Source of the DNA: Bauldia sp.
GTDB lineage: Bacteria; Pseudomonadota; Alphaproteobacteria; Rhizobiales; Kaistiaceae
Length of the DNA: 64,000 nt
Direction: 5' to 3'
Assembly: GCA_020849325.1 (NCBI GenBank)
Contig: JADLGL010000092.1
Coordinates: forward strand, 1 to 64,000
In this document: positions 43,003 to 52,796 of the stretch, one piece after another
Layout of the letters: every line of letters begins with the position of its first letter
How positions within the stretch are numbered: the stretch's first letter is position 1
The notes under the pieces: generated by a model
Seen by the model: the letters and a program-made list of their open reading frames with translations, nothing else
Told to the model about the DNA's origin: nothing
The model's database searches: none
Made by a program: the position numbers and the translations under genes

Positions 43003-44466
43003 TTGGGAGCGAGGGCGACATTTCAGCCGATCGCGGTCGATCAGGGACCGGTCGTGCTCGACCTCGACAACACGCTCATCCGGACCAATGTCCTCCACGA
43101 GCTGACCCTCGCCTATCTCAAGGGCAATCCCCTCCGCCTCTTCCACCTCGCGCTCTGGCTCGCCCGCGGCAAGGCGCACCTCAAGGACCAGCTGTCCCGC
43201 CGGGTGACGCTCGACACCGACCTCCTCCCCGTCAACGAGGAGGTCGTCGCCTATGCCCGCGAGCAGAAAGCCCTCGGCCGGCGGGTCATTCTCGCCACCG
43301 CCGCGGAATCGCTGATCGCCCGCCGCATCGCGCGCCGCTTCGATTTCATCACCGAGGTCGTCGGCACCGAGAACGGGGTGAACCTCCTCGGCGAGGCGAA
43401 GGCGCTGAGACTCGCCGACATGTTCCCGGACGGCTTCCTCTATGTCGGCGACAGCGCGCCGGACCTCCATGTGTGGGCCGTGTCGAAGTCGGCGGTGGTC
43501 GTTTCCGAATCGCAGCGTTTCGCGCGGAAGGTCGGGAGGATCGCCACCGTCGAGCGCCACGTCCGGACCGGTGACGCCGGGCGCGCGATGCTGAAGCTGA
43601 TGCGGCCGCACCAGTGGGCCAAGAACGCCCTCGTCTTCGCGCCGCTCGTCCTCGACGGCCAGGCGACGAGCCTTGCGGCCTGGACAGCCGCCGCCATCGC
43701 CTTCTTCGCCCTCTCCTTCCTCGCCTCGGCGACCTACGCGATCAACGACCTCTTCGACCTCCAGGACGACCGCGCCCACTGGACGAAGAAGAACCGCCCG
43801 ATCGCCTCGGGCGCGCTGCCGATCGCCCGCGCGATGGTGCTGTCGGGCGCCCTTCTCCTCGCCGCGTTCGCGCTCGCCGCGCTCGGCAATGCGCTCACCT
43901 TCACGCTGATCCTCCTCTACGGCGTGCTGACCATCTCCTATTCCCTCGCGCTGAAACGCCAGCCGGTGACGGACGCGTTCGTCCTTGCCGCGCTCTTCAC
44001 GCTCCGCATCGGCATCGGCATCGCCGCCGTCGGCGCGACGCCCTCGCCGTGGCTCCTCGTCTTCTCGATGTTCCTGTTCGGCTCGCTGTCGCTGGCCAAG
44101 CGCTACACCGAGATCGCGCGGATGAAGGACGCCGGCCGGGCCAAGGTGGCAGGCCGCGGCTACGTCGCCGAGGACGCCGCCCTCGTGCTCGCGATGGGGC
44201 TCGCCTCCGGCCTTGCCGCCATCGTCATCATGGTCCTCTATCTGATCGAGGATGCGTTCGCGGCGGGCTTCTATGTCCAGCCGGCGTTCCTCTGGTCGTT
44301 CCCCCCCATCCTGTTCCTGTGGATCGGCCGCGTCTGGCTCCTCTGTGCCCGCGGCGAGCTCCACGACGACCCCGTCGCCTTCGCCATCCGCGACCGCACC
44401 AGCATCGTGATGGGCGCCGGCATGGGCCTCATGTTCCTCGGCGCCGTCACCGGCCTTTCCTTCTGA
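43003..44466 (+). CDS. HAD phosphatase - UbiA prenyltransferase fusion (DPPR-synthase-like)
   Basis: A 487-residue fusion. The N-terminal 190 residues are a HAD phosphatase (VVLDLDNTLIRTN, YVGDSAPDLHVW). The rest is a nine-helix UbiA domain with NDLFDLQDDRAHWTKKNRPIASG and KRYTEIARM, the form found in mycobacterial decaprenyl-phosphate phosphoribosyltransferase. Together they could attach 5-phosphoribose to polyprenyl phosphate and remove the phosphate. The TTG at 43003 has GAGGAGG five bases upstream; an in-frame ATG at 42985 has no such site. First gene of a five-gene plus-strand locus. Confidence 0.82.
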   Translation: MGARATFQPIAVDQGPVVLDLDNTLIRTNVLHELTLAYLKGNPLRLFHLALWLARGKAHLKDQLSRRVTLDTDLLPVNEEVVAYAREQKALGRRVILATAAESLIARRIARRFDFITEVVGTENGVNLLGEAKALRLADMFPDGFLYVGDSAPDLHVWAVSKSAVVVSESQRFARKVGRIATVERHVRTGDAGRAMLKLMRPHQWAKNALVFAPLVLDGQATSLAAWTAAAIAFFALSFLASATYAINDLFDLQDDRAHWTKKNRPIASGALPIARAMVLSGALLLAAFALAALGNALTFTLILLYGVLTISYSLALKRQPVTDAFVLAALFTLRIGIGIAAVGATPSPWLLVFSMFLFGSLSLAKRYTEIARMKDAGRAKVAGRGYVAEDAALVLAMGLASGLAAIVIMVLYLIEDAFAAGFYVQPAFLWSFPPILFLWIGRVWLLCARGELHDDPVAFAIRDRTSIVMGAGMGLMFLGAVTGLSF

Positions 44467-44489
44467 CCCGGCGAAGCATCGGACACGCC

Positions 44490-45776
44490 ATGACCGACGT
44501 TCCCTACTCCAGCGCTACTGGCATCGACCGCCGGTCAGGCGATCGCCGCGCCGAGGGGCAGTACGACAGGGCGCTCCGCGGCCTCCTGTGGGTCGCGGGG
44601 GGCATCGCGGTCGTCCTCTTCGCCGGCCTGATGATGCAGCTCGTCACCGAGCCGGGCGGCACCAACAGCTACGCCAACCTCGCCGACGCCTTCCTCCACG
44701 GCCGGCTCGACGTCGCCGCCTGCTTCGACATCGACTGCGCCGTGTTCGACGGCCGCACCTATGTGATCTTCCCGCCGGCGCCGGCCGTGCTGGCGATGCC
44801 GTTCGTCGCCGTCTTCGGCACGTCCTTTGCCGGATTCATAGCGCTGGCGACGTTGATGTCGGCCGGGGCGCTGGCGCTGTGGTGGCGCATCCTGAAGTCG
44901 CTCGCGGTGGAACGCACGACGGCGATCTGGATCCTAGTCGCGGTCGCTGTTGGAACGCCGCTCTACTTCGTCACCATCCGCGGCGACGGCGTGTGGTTCC
45001 TCGCCCAGGTCAGCGCGTTCCTGTTCTCCTCGCTCGCGGTGTGGGCGGTGGTCGAGCGGAAGTCGCTCACCCTCGTCGGCGTCTTCGTGGGCGTCGCCTT
45101 CCTCAGCCGGCAGATGACGATCCTCCTCGTCCCGTTCCTCTACGCGCTGTGGCTGCGCCAGGACGAGAAGCTCTTCGCCTTCGACCGCCAGCGCATCACC
45201 GCGATCGTCAAGGTTGCGCTGCCGATCGTCGGCGCGGTCGCCGTTTACATGGCCTACAACTACGCCCGGTTCGGCTCGCCGCTCGATACCGGCTACGATT
45301 ACATCGCCACGAGCCTCGCCGACCGGACAATCATCACCGAGCGCGCCGAAGGGCTCGGCCTGTTCTCGCCCGACTATTTCCTGTTCAACGTCTTCTACTT
45401 CTTCGTCCAGGGTTTCCACGTCGACTTCGCGGGCACCTACCAGACGGCGATCGGCGAGATGGACCGGTTCGGCACGTCGCTCCTGGCGGCGAGCCCGTTC
45501 GTCCTTCTCCTCGTCTTCGCGCCGCTCCGCCGGCCGCTCGTGATCGGCGCGCTCTGCGTGCTGGCGATGACGCTGCCGATGATGGTCTACCACTCGAACG
45601 GCTATTCGCAGTTCAACGTGCAGCGCTACGTCCTCGACTGGCTGCCGGTGCTGATCGTGGCGCTCGCCATGACGATCAAACGCCAGTTGCTGCCGCCCTT
45701 CGCCGTCCTCGTCACCTGGGCCGCCGGCCTGACCGCCGTCACCGCCGCGGTCGCCTTCATCGGGACGGCCGCATGA
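44490..45776 (+). CDS. Polytopic membrane protein, glycosyltransferase-C-like
   Basis: A 428-residue protein with about ten hydrophobic segments. A large loop after the first helix holds TNSYANLADAFLHGRLDV and IDCAVFDGRTYVIFPPAPAVL, as in dolichyl-phosphate-type GT-C mannosyltransferases where an acidic residue in this loop is catalytic. Such enzymes use lipid-linked sugars and face the periplasm. Family assignment is by topology and loop pattern only. It overlaps the next gene by four bases (ATGA). Confidence 0.68.
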   Translation: MTDVPYSSATGIDRRSGDRRAEGQYDRALRGLLWVAGGIAVVLFAGLMMQLVTEPGGTNSYANLADAFLHGRLDVAACFDIDCAVFDGRTYVIFPPAPAVLAMPFVAVFGTSFAGFIALATLMSAGALALWWRILKSLAVERTTAIWILVAVAVGTPLYFVTIRGDGVWFLAQVSAFLFSSLAVWAVVERKSLTLVGVFVGVAFLSRQMTILLVPFLYALWLRQDEKLFAFDRQRITAIVKVALPIVGAVAVYMAYNYARFGSPLDTGYDYIATSLADRTIITERAEGLGLFSPDYFLFNVFYFFVQGFHVDFAGTYQTAIGEMDRFGTSLLAASPFVLLLVFAPLRRPLVIGALCVLAMTLPMMVYHSNGYSQFNVQRYVLDWLPVLIVALAMTIKRQLLPPFAVLVTWAAGLTAVTAAVAFIGTAA

Positions 45777-46180
45777 CGGACGCCACCGCAGCCCTCGCCG
45801 GACCGCGCAAGATGACCCAGTACATCCCGTTCATCCTCTTCACGGTGGCGACGAACGCAGCCGCGCAGCTCCTTCTCAAGCAGGGCATGAACGGCGTCGG
45901 GGCGTTCAACGTCGCGTCCGAGCCGATCTTCGGCCTCGTCTTCCGCATCGTCTTCAACCCGTGGGTTTTCGCGGGCCTCGTGATGTTCGTCGTCTCGATG
46001 GGCTCGCACCTGTTCGTCCTGTCCCGCGTCGACGTCTCGTTCGCCTTCCCGTTCCTGTCGATCGCCTATGTCCTCGTCGCGGTCTGGGCGCACTTCTTCA
46101 TGCACGAGACGCTGACCCTCAACCACATCATCGGTATCGGACTGATCGTGTCCGGCACGGTGTTCATCAGCCTGAAATGA
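45773..46180 (+). CDS. Small EamA/SMR-type membrane protein
   Basis: A 135-residue protein with four membrane helices: YIPFILFTVATNAAAQLLLKQG, VFAGLVMFVVSMGSHLF, FAFPFLSIAYVLVAVWAHFF and HIIGIGLIVSGTVFI. The pattern resembles ArnE/ArnF, which flip lipid-linked aminoarabinose. In this locus it is a plausible flippase subunit for the lipid-linked sugar. Co-translated with the preceding gene. Confidence 0.75.
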   Translation: MTDATAALAGPRKMTQYIPFILFTVATNAAAQLLLKQGMNGVGAFNVASEPIFGLVFRIVFNPWVFAGLVMFVVSMGSHLFVLSRVDVSFAFPFLSIAYVLVAVWAHFFMHETLTLNHIIGIGLIVSGTVFISLK

Positions 46181-46208
46181 CCGGCGCCCGGCCGGGGGAG
46201 GAACTGCC

Positions 46209-47213
46209 ATGAAGCACATCATCGTCGGCGGCGACGGCTTCGTCGGACGGCATCTCGCGCGGGATCTCCATGCGCGCGGCGAGGAGGTCATCGTCGCCGA
46301 CATCACCCGGAGCCCGCTCGACCACTACCGCTCGGTCCGCTTCATCGAAACGGACGTCCGCGATTTGGCGGCGGTCGAGCGCCTGCCGTTCGCTCCGGAC
46401 GACGCGGTCTACAACCTCTCGGCCAAAATGCTGTCGCCGATCCAGATCCGGGCGAAGCGGCACGATTTCTTCTGGCCGGTGAACTATTTCGGCGCCGAGA
46501 ACGTGATGAAGGCGATGCGGAAGGCGGGCGCCCGGAACCTCGTCCACTTCACGACGGACATGGTCTACGGCCACACCTACACCTCGCCGCAGACGGAGGA
46601 CTATCCGAAGAAGCCGCTCGGCGAGTACGGCCTCTCCAAGCTCGCCACGGAGACGCTGGCGCAGGAATACCGCGCCGACGGGATGAACATCTCGATCTTC
46701 CGCCCGCGCCTCATCATCGGGCCGGGCCGGCTCGGCATCCTCGAAAAGCTGTTCAGGCTGGTCGACCGGAACCTGCCGGTGCCGATGATCGGCGGTGGCA
46801 GGAACCCCTATCAGTTCATCTCGGTGTTCGACTGCGCCTCGGCCTGCGTGCTCGCGTGGGAGGCCGGCTTCCCGAACTCCGAATACAATCTCGGCTCGGA
46901 CGACCCGCCCTCGGTGCGCGCCCTCCTCCGCCGCCTCATCGAGGAGGCCGGCAGCCGCTCGTTCCTCCTGCCGACGCCGGCGCCGCTCGTGAAGTTCACG
47001 CTCAACATGCTCGACCGGATCAACCGGCCGATCATGGACCCCGAGCAGTACATGATCGCCGACGAGGACTGCCTCCTCGACACCACCAAGGCGAAAGCCG
47101 AGCTCGGCTGGCGGCCGCGTTTCGACGACACCGACATGCTGCTCGCCGCCTACCGCGAATACCGCGGCAAGAAGGAAACCCGCTCGGCGATCGCCGCCGT
47201 GCCGGCCGAATAG
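46209..47213 (+). CDS. NAD-dependent epimerase/dehydratase
   Basis: A 334-residue extended short-chain dehydrogenase. The cofactor motif is IIVGGDGFVGRHLA (GxxGxxG form), with catalytic Tyr-Lys in YGLSKLATE near residue 140. It resembles nucleotide-sugar epimerases but substrate is not evident. A lipid-linked or nucleotide-linked sugar is likely from its position between the flippase-like and aminotransferase genes. Confidence 0.85.
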   Translation: MKHIIVGGDGFVGRHLARDLHARGEEVIVADITRSPLDHYRSVRFIETDVRDLAAVERLPFAPDDAVYNLSAKMLSPIQIRAKRHDFFWPVNYFGAENVMKAMRKAGARNLVHFTTDMVYGHTYTSPQTEDYPKKPLGEYGLSKLATETLAQEYRADGMNISIFRPRLIIGPGRLGILEKLFRLVDRNLPVPMIGGGRNPYQFISVFDCASACVLAWEAGFPNSEYNLGSDDPPSVRALLRRLIEEAGSRSFLLPTPAPLVKFTLNMLDRINRPIMDPEQYMIADEDCLLDTTKAKAELGWRPRFDDTDMLLAAYREYRGKKETRSAIAAVPAE

Positions 47214-47222
47214 GGGGACGAG

Positions 47223-48671
47223 ATGTCCGTAGCGCACGATTTCCGCGGCGTGCCGGCGTCATCGACGCCGCTGGCGAAGCCGCGCCTGATGACGGTGGCC
47301 GACGCCAAGCGGCTGGAGCCGAAAACCGTCGCCGACCTCGTGACGACGCACATGAACCCGGGCGTCCTTCACTTCATGAAGCTGCTCGGCTTCCACAACG
47401 TCATCGTCGAGCGCGCGGAAGGGCCGTATTACTTCGCCCGCGACGGCCGAAGGATCCTCGATTTCTTCGGCGGATTCGGATCGCTCGCCTTCGGCCACAA
47501 CCACCCGCGGATCCTCGAGGCGCGGCGGAAATTCCAGGAGGAGAAGCGCCACGACATCGGCATGGCGTTCCTCTCGCAATACGCCTCGACGCTCGCCTTC
47601 AACATCGCCGAAATCTCGCCGGGCGAACTCGATTACGTCTTCCTCGCGTCGACGGGCTCCGAGGCCATGGAGGCGGCGATCAAGATCGCCGAGCAGGCGC
47701 AGGGGCCGAAGAAGTCGAAGATCGTCTACGCCGAGCATTCCTTCCACGGGAAGACGAAGGGGGCGCTGTCGCTGACCGACTCGCGCCTCTACCGCTCGCA
47801 GTTCCGCCTGGTCGACAACGGCGTGAAGGTGCCGTTCGGCGACCTCGCCGCACTCGAAGCCGCCATCGCGTCGGACCCCGAGATCGGCGTCGTGGTGCTC
47901 GAGACGATCCAGGGCGGCGCCGGGATCATCGAGGCGCCCGCCTCCTACTGGCAGGGCGTGCGGGCGCTCTGCGACCGCACCGGCGTGTTGTGGGTCGCGG
48001 ACGAAGTCCAGTGCGGCATGGGCCGGAGCGGAAAATTCTACGCCTTCGAGCATGCGGGCGTCGTGCCCGACGTGACGGCGCTCGCGAAATCTCTCGGCGG
48101 CGGCAAGAGCGCCGTCGGCGCGATGATCGCGCGGCCCGAGGTGTTCAAGCGGGCCTACGGCTCGCGGCAGACCGCGCTGGTCCACGGGCCGTCGACCTTC
48201 GGCGGGATGGGCGAGGCCTGCGTCACCTCGATCGAGGCGCTCAACATCCTCTACGACGAGAACCTCATCGAGAACGCGGCTGATGTCGGCGCGCACCTCA
48301 AGGCCCGGCTCCAGGCGATCCAGGAAAAGTACCCGCGCCTCGTGAAGGACGTCCGCGGCCGCGGCCTGATGCTCGGCATCGAGCTGCAGGACTTTTCGAC
48401 GACGCTGCCGTTCGGCATCCGCCAGTTGGTCGCGACGCTCGACGAGAAGCTCAAGGGGAGCCTTGCCGGTTTCCTCGGCAATCTGCTCCTCCGCGACTAC
48501 AGCATCCTCGTCGCCTTCACCGAGTACAACCGCAACGTCATCCGCCTCGAGCCGCCGCTGGTCATCACGAAGACGCACGCGGACGAGTTCGCCGATGCGC
48601 TCGACGATCTCCTGTCGCGCGGCGTCGTGAAGATCGTGACGGATTTCCTCAAGGCGCAGCGGAGCGGCTGA
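47223..48671 (+). CDS. Class III PLP-dependent aminotransferase
   Basis: A 482-residue enzyme of normal length for ornithine/acetylornithine-type aminotransferases. STGSEAMEAAIKIA binds the cofactor phosphate, WVADEVQCGMGRSG holds the PLP aspartate, and ALAKSLGGGKSAVGA contains the Schiff-base lysine. The N-terminal HMNPGVLHFMKLLGF is unusual and hints at a specialised substrate. GGGGACGAG lies just before the ATG, nine bases after the epimerase stop. It may aminate a keto or aldehyde sugar made in this locus; HpnO-like hopanoid amination is another possibility. Confidence 0.85.
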   Translation: MSVAHDFRGVPASSTPLAKPRLMTVADAKRLEPKTVADLVTTHMNPGVLHFMKLLGFHNVIVERAEGPYYFARDGRRILDFFGGFGSLAFGHNHPRILEARRKFQEEKRHDIGMAFLSQYASTLAFNIAEISPGELDYVFLASTGSEAMEAAIKIAEQAQGPKKSKIVYAEHSFHGKTKGALSLTDSRLYRSQFRLVDNGVKVPFGDLAALEAAIASDPEIGVVVLETIQGGAGIIEAPASYWQGVRALCDRTGVLWVADEVQCGMGRSGKFYAFEHAGVVPDVTALAKSLGGGKSAVGAMIARPEVFKRAYGSRQTALVHGPSTFGGMGEACVTSIEALNILYDENLIENAADVGAHLKARLQAIQEKYPRLVKDVRGRGLMLGIELQDFSTTLPFGIRQLVATLDEKLKGSLAGFLGNLLLRDYSILVAFTEYNRNVIRLEPPLVITKTHADEFADALDDLLSRGVVKIVTDFLKAQRSG

Positions 48672-48751
48672 GGATTACGGGTTTTGCAGAGGGGACGCGG
48701 AGAGGGCTGGTGCCGCTGGCACCGGCCCTTTTCGTCGTCCACCAACACCCA

Positions 48752-48790
48752 AAACCCGCTCATCCCCGCGAAGGCGGGGATGAGCGGTTT
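48752..48790. terminator. Palindromic element between convergent genes
   Basis: CTCATCCCCGC (48759-48769) and GCGGGGATGAG (48774-48784) form an 11-bp stem that extends outward with AAACCCG/CGGTTT. It lies between the aminotransferase and the oxidase and could end both transcripts. Similar repeats occur at 41303 and 56332. Confidence 0.5.
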
Positions 48791-48806
48791 GGGGTGGCTG
48801 GGGCAA

Positions 48807-50183
48807 CTAACCCGCGGTGACGCGCCGCCAGAAGCTCGACGAGAACCGCGGGTCCTTGAACGGCAACAGTTCCCGCCACCACGGGAAGCTGGCCTCGTAG
48901 GTCGCCGGGCTCATCCGCGCGTCCTTGTAGGGGTTCACCGCGCCGCCGGCCGCGACCGTGATGCGGTCGAGTTCGGCGAGGAGTTGCATCGTCTTCTCGC
49001 CGCGGTTGGCGAAGTCGAGCGTGAGCGTCACGCCGGCGCGTGGGAAAGACATCAATCCCACGCGCGGGGCGTCGCCGAACGTCTTCAGCACGGTGACGAA
49101 CGAGGCCGCCTTTGCCTTTTGAGCGGCCTTGAGGAGTTCGCCCACGGCTTCCTTCGCCGCGAAGGGGATGACCGACTGGTGCTGCACGAGGCCCTTCCGG
49201 CCGTAGAGCCGGTTCCAGCGGGTGATGCCGTCGAGCGGGTAGAAGTATTTCAGCGCCGAGACGCGCGCCGCGGCCTCGCGCTTCCGCTGCTTGCCGTAGT
49301 TGAGCGCGTTGAAGGCGCCGATCGACAGGCGGTTCATCAGCGAGAACGGCGGCAGGAACGGCACCGTCAGCGGCGGCATCCGCGAGGGGCGGAGCGGGCC
49401 GGCCTCGGCCGGGGCGTGCTCGGCGCGCATCAGGAGGCCGCGGCCGAGCGAGGCGCCGGTGGCGAGGTTGTCGATCCAGGCGACCGTGTATTCGAAGCGC
49501 TCATCGGATTCCGTGGCGACCTCGAAGTATTCGGCGAGGGAGCGCACCTTCACCGTCGACTGGTCGACGTAGCCGCTCTCGACTTTCCGGAGCCGGAGTT
49601 CAGCCCAGAGGATGATCCCCGTCAGGCCCATGCCGCCGACGGTGGCGCGGAACCAGTCGGCATTCTCGGCCGGCGAGCAGATGCGGCGCGAGCCGTCGGA
49701 GCGGAGGAGTTCGAAGCGCTCGACATGCGCGCCGAGCGTTCCGGCGCGGTGGTGGTTCTTGCCGTGGACGTCGTTCGCGATGGCCCCGCCGAGCGTGACG
49801 AAGCGCGTGCCCGGCGTCACCGGCAGGAACCAGCCCTGCGGCAAAGCGAGGTCGATGATCGCCGAGAGAAGAACGCCCGCCTCGGCCCGGACGATGCCGG
49901 CCCCGGCGTCGAAGGCGAGGATGCGGTCGAGCGACCGGCAGTCGATGACGATGCCGCCATCGTTGAGGCAGGTGTCGCCGTAGCTCCGGCCGTTGCCGTA
50001 GGGCAGCAGCGGCCGCGTGTCGCCGTCATCGACCGGCAGCACCGACGACAGCCGCGGCATCTTTCGCGCTTCCTGCGCGACGCGCGGGAAGCGGCCCCAG
50101 GAGGCCGGCGAGCGGCGCGGGGCCGTCGATGGCGGATCGCTCGCTTCGAAAGGAATGCTGGTCACGTCCGGCCGGTGCTCCAT
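48807..50183 (-). CDS. FAD-binding oxidase, DprE1-like
   Basis: A 458-residue flavoprotein of the vanillyl-alcohol-oxidase fold. The FAD-binding half shows LPYGNGRSYGDTCLNDGG and LGGAIANDVHGKNHH, both close to decaprenylphosphoryl-ribose oxidase DprE1. RVEREFELLRS-like and GLTGIILWAELRL segments follow. DprE1 oxidises C2 of polyprenyl-phosphoryl ribose, which fits the HAD-UbiA gene upstream. It is on the opposite strand, so not in the same operon. Start at ATG 50183 lacks a clear ribosome-binding site; a GTG at 50165 is possible. Confidence 0.82.
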   Translation of the reverse strand: MEHRPDVTSIPFEASDPPSTAPRRSPASWGRFPRVAQEARKMPRLSSVLPVDDGDTRPLLPYGNGRSYGDTCLNDGGIVIDCRSLDRILAFDAGAGIVRAEAGVLLSAIIDLALPQGWFLPVTPGTRFVTLGGAIANDVHGKNHHRAGTLGAHVERFELLRSDGSRRICSPAENADWFRATVGGMGLTGIILWAELRLRKVESGYVDQSTVKVRSLAEYFEVATESDERFEYTVAWIDNLATGASLGRGLLMRAEHAPAEAGPLRPSRMPPLTVPFLPPFSLMNRLSIGAFNALNYGKQRKREAAARVSALKYFYPLDGITRWNRLYGRKGLVQHQSVIPFAAKEAVGELLKAAQKAKAASFVTVLKTFGDAPRVGLMSFPRAGVTLTLDFANRGEKTMQLLAELDRITVAAGGAVNPYKDARMSPATYEASFPWWRELLPFKDPRFSSSFWRRVTAG

Positions 50184-50361
50184 CGCGTCACAGTGGAGGA
50201 AGGAGGCTTGCTCTTCCGTTACATGCGACTGTCGCAAACCCGACACATTACTGAAACGAGCCGCGGCTAACCGCTCCGATGAACCTGAGACTACGCATTC
50301 CCGCAATGAATAACCCGCGGGAACCGCAGGTTTTGGCCTTATTCTTAACATTGGAGCCGTC

Positions 50362-52584
50362 ATGAACAGACGAGCGAGCCTGCTGATGCTTTCGGCCTCG
50401 GCCTTCACCACCGCGACCGCGGGCGCCTACGCCCAGGGCGCCCCCTTCTACGAGCGCATCAGCACCTATCCGGTGTTCCAGAACCTCGACGCCGGCGTCA
50501 ATCCCGCCACCGCCACCGTCGCCGAGATCGTGACGGCGACGCCGGACGGCATGATGCTCGTCCACTCCGACAGCCCCGGCAACGCCATCGGCTTCGTCGA
50601 CATCACCGACCCGACGGCGCCCGTCGGCGCCGGCCGCGTCGACGTCGGCGGTGAGCCGACCTCGGTCGTCTCCATCGGCAGTTTCGTCCTCGCCGGCGTC
50701 AACACCTCCGCGTCCTTCGTCGAGCCGTCGGGCCACGTCGCGGTCGTCGCGATCGCCGACCAGACGATCACCGCCACCTGCGACGTCAAGGGCCAGCCGG
50801 ATTCGCTCGCGGTCTCGCCGGACGGCACCTTCCTCGCCGTCGTCGTCGAGAACGAGCGCGACGAGGACGTCAACGACGCGATGATCCCGCAGCTTCCGTC
50901 CGGGCACCTTGCGATCTTCAGCCTCGGCGCCGACGGCATGCCGGTGAACTGCGACGCCGCGGTCATCGTCGACCTGACCGGTCTCTCCGAGATCGCGCCC
51001 GACGACGCCGAACCGGAATACGTCGACATCAACACGCAGAACGTCGCCGTCGTCGCGATGCAGGAGAACAACTGGATCGCGATCGTCGACCTCGCCACCG
51101 GCACGGTGACGAACTCGTTCTCGGCCGGCGCCGTCGACCTCACCGCGATCGACGTCGCCGAGGACGGCATCGTCCAGGCGAACGGCACGCTCACCGCCGT
51201 TCCGCGTGAGCCGGACGCCGTGCAGTGGATCGACGACACCCGCTTCGTCACCGCCAACGAGGGCGACTACGAGGGCGGCTCGCGCGGCTTCACGATCTTC
51301 AACGTCGACGGCACCGTCGAGTACGACGCCGGCAACGCGTTCGAGCATCTCGGCATGATGATCGGCCACTTCCCCGAGGGTCGCGCCGACGCCAAGGGCA
51401 CGGAGCCGGAAGGCGCCGAAGTCGCCCATCTCGACGGCGAGACGCTCCTCTTCATCGGTTCCGAGCGCGCCAACTTCGTCGCCGTCTACCGCGACATGGG
51501 TGCCGGCAATGCGCCGGAGTTCATCCAGGTGCTCCCGACCAACATCGGTCCGGAAGGCCTCCTCGCCATCGAATCGCGCGGCCTTTTCGTCGTCGCAACC
51601 GAGGAAGATGCGGCCGAGGACAACATCCGCTCGACCATCTCGGTTTACGCGAAGACGGCCGATGCGCCCGTCTACCCGCAGATCGTCTCGGCCACGGATC
51701 CGGCCACCGGCGCTCCGCTCGGCTGGGGCGCCCTCTCGGGCCTCGTCGCCGACGCGACCAATCCGAACGTCCTCTACGCGGTGTCGGACAGCGCCTACGC
51801 GGTTTCCCGCATCTACACGATCGACACGTCAGCGGTTCCGGCGGTCATCACCTCGTTCGTCACGCTGACGAAGGACGGTGGGGCTGTGCCGTACGACCTC
51901 GAGGGCATCGCGCTCCGCGCCGGGGGCGGCTTCTGGGTCGCCTCGGAAGGCGGCGCCGAGACCGAGAACCTCCTCCTCGCGGTCGGTGCCGACGGCACGG
52001 TCCTCGACGAGATCAGGCTGCCGGAGGCCGTCGAGGCCGCGGCCACCAACAATGGCTACGAGGGCGTTGCGACCTACACCGTCGAAGGCCAGGAGATGGT
52101 CGTCGTCGCCCAGCAGCGCGCCTGGGCCGATGACGCCGAGAACCGCGTCAAGCTCGCCATCTACAACCCCGCGACGGCGGCCTGGACCTTCGTCGCCTAC
52201 GAGCTCAGCACCCCGACGTCGCCGAATGGCGGCTGGGTCGGCCTCTCCGAGATCACCCATCTCGGCGATGCCCGCTTCGCCATCATCGAGCGCGACAACC
52301 AGCCGGGCGTTTATTCGACCTACAAGGTCGTCACCGTCGTCGACCTCGCCACCGTGACCGCCCGTCCGGCCGGTGAGGCGCTCGAAACCGTCGCCAAGAC
52401 CGAGGTGATCGACCTCCTCGCCGCGATGCTCGCCGGCCACGGCTGGATCTCGGACAAGGTCGAGGGCCTCGCGGTCACGGTCGAGGGCACGGTGTACGCC
52501 GTCATCGACAATGACGGCGTGGACGATGCTCCGGGCGAGACGCAGTTCCTCACCCTCGGCAACGCCGCGGACCTCTTCGACTAG
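50362..52584 (+). CDS. Secreted esterase-like/phytase-like protein
   Basis: A 740-residue protein with a signal peptide ([25 protein letters not shown]). The first half has beta-propeller-like repeats with [16 protein letters not shown]. The second half fits the phytase-like esterase domain (PF13449): [39 protein letters not shown] and [15 protein letters not shown]. It is likely periplasmic and metal-binding, acting on phosphate esters. GGAG precedes the ATG. A strong terminator follows. Confidence 0.82.
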   Translation: MNRRASLLMLSASAFTTATAGAYAQGAPFYERISTYPVFQNLDAGVNPATATVAEIVTATPDGMMLVHSDSPGNAIGFVDITDPTAPVGAGRVDVGGEPTSVVSIGSFVLAGVNTSASFVEPSGHVAVVAIADQTITATCDVKGQPDSLAVSPDGTFLAVVVENERDEDVNDAMIPQLPSGHLAIFSLGADGMPVNCDAAVIVDLTGLSEIAPDDAEPEYVDINTQNVAVVAMQENNWIAIVDLATGTVTNSFSAGAVDLTAIDVAEDGIVQANGTLTAVPREPDAVQWIDDTRFVTANEGDYEGGSRGFTIFNVDGTVEYDAGNAFEHLGMMIGHFPEGRADAKGTEPEGAEVAHLDGETLLFIGSERANFVAVYRDMGAGNAPEFIQVLPTNIGPEGLLAIESRGLFVVATEEDAAEDNIRSTISVYAKTADAPVYPQIVSATDPATGAPLGWGALSGLVADATNPNVLYAVSDSAYAVSRIYTIDTSAVPAVITSFVTLTKDGGAVPYDLEGIALRAGGGFWVASEGGAETENLLLAVGADGTVLDEIRLPEAVEAAATNNGYEGVATYTVEGQEMVVVAQQRAWADDAENRVKLAIYNPATAAWTFVAYELSTPTSPNGGWVGLSEITHLGDARFAIIERDNQPGVYSTYKVVTVVDLATVTARPAGEALETVAKTEVIDLLAAMLAGHGWISDKVEGLAVTVEGTVYAVIDNDGVDDAPGETQFLTLGNAADLFD

Positions 52585-52610
52585 TTCCCGCCGCAGGGCG
52601 GAGACTGCGG

Positions 52611-52641
52611 AACGCCGGCCTTCGGGCCGGCGTTTTCGTTT
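52611..52641 (+). terminator. Rho-independent terminator
   Basis: AACGCCGGCC (52611-52620), TTCG loop, GGCCGGCGTT (52625-52634), then TTCGTTT. A perfect 10-bp stem with a T-rich tail after the phytase-like gene; the best terminator in the window. Confidence 0.85.
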
Positions 52642-52710
52642 CCGGCGATCGGTTTTTCGCGGATCGGGACTGCCGCGCCTCTGGAAAGGGGCGGCGCCGG
52701 ATGCTACATG

Positions 52711-52735
52711 CGAATGCAAATGCGAATTACTCGCA
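52711..52735 (+). promoter_or_regulatory. Candidate metal-responsive operator upstream of sitA
   Basis: TGCGA-ATTAC-TCGCA (52721-52735) is a perfect dyad preceded by CGAATGCAAA, giving repeated TGCRAAT half-sites about 65-85 bases before sitA. Fur-family Mur/Fur operators in alphaproteobacteria have TGCAAAT-type half-sites. Function inferred. Confidence 0.45.
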
Positions 52736-52796
52736 ACAGAGTTCCCACGCCGGACGCAGCCTCCAGCACCGCCGGCCGTCCCCGGAGAGCGTAACG

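Noticed and set aside
47223..48671. HpnO hopanoid aminotransferase
   Set aside because: The enzyme is of the right class and size, but no hopanoid gene (hpnG, hpnH, shc) is nearby and the context is a lipid-linked sugar locus. Left as an alternative only.
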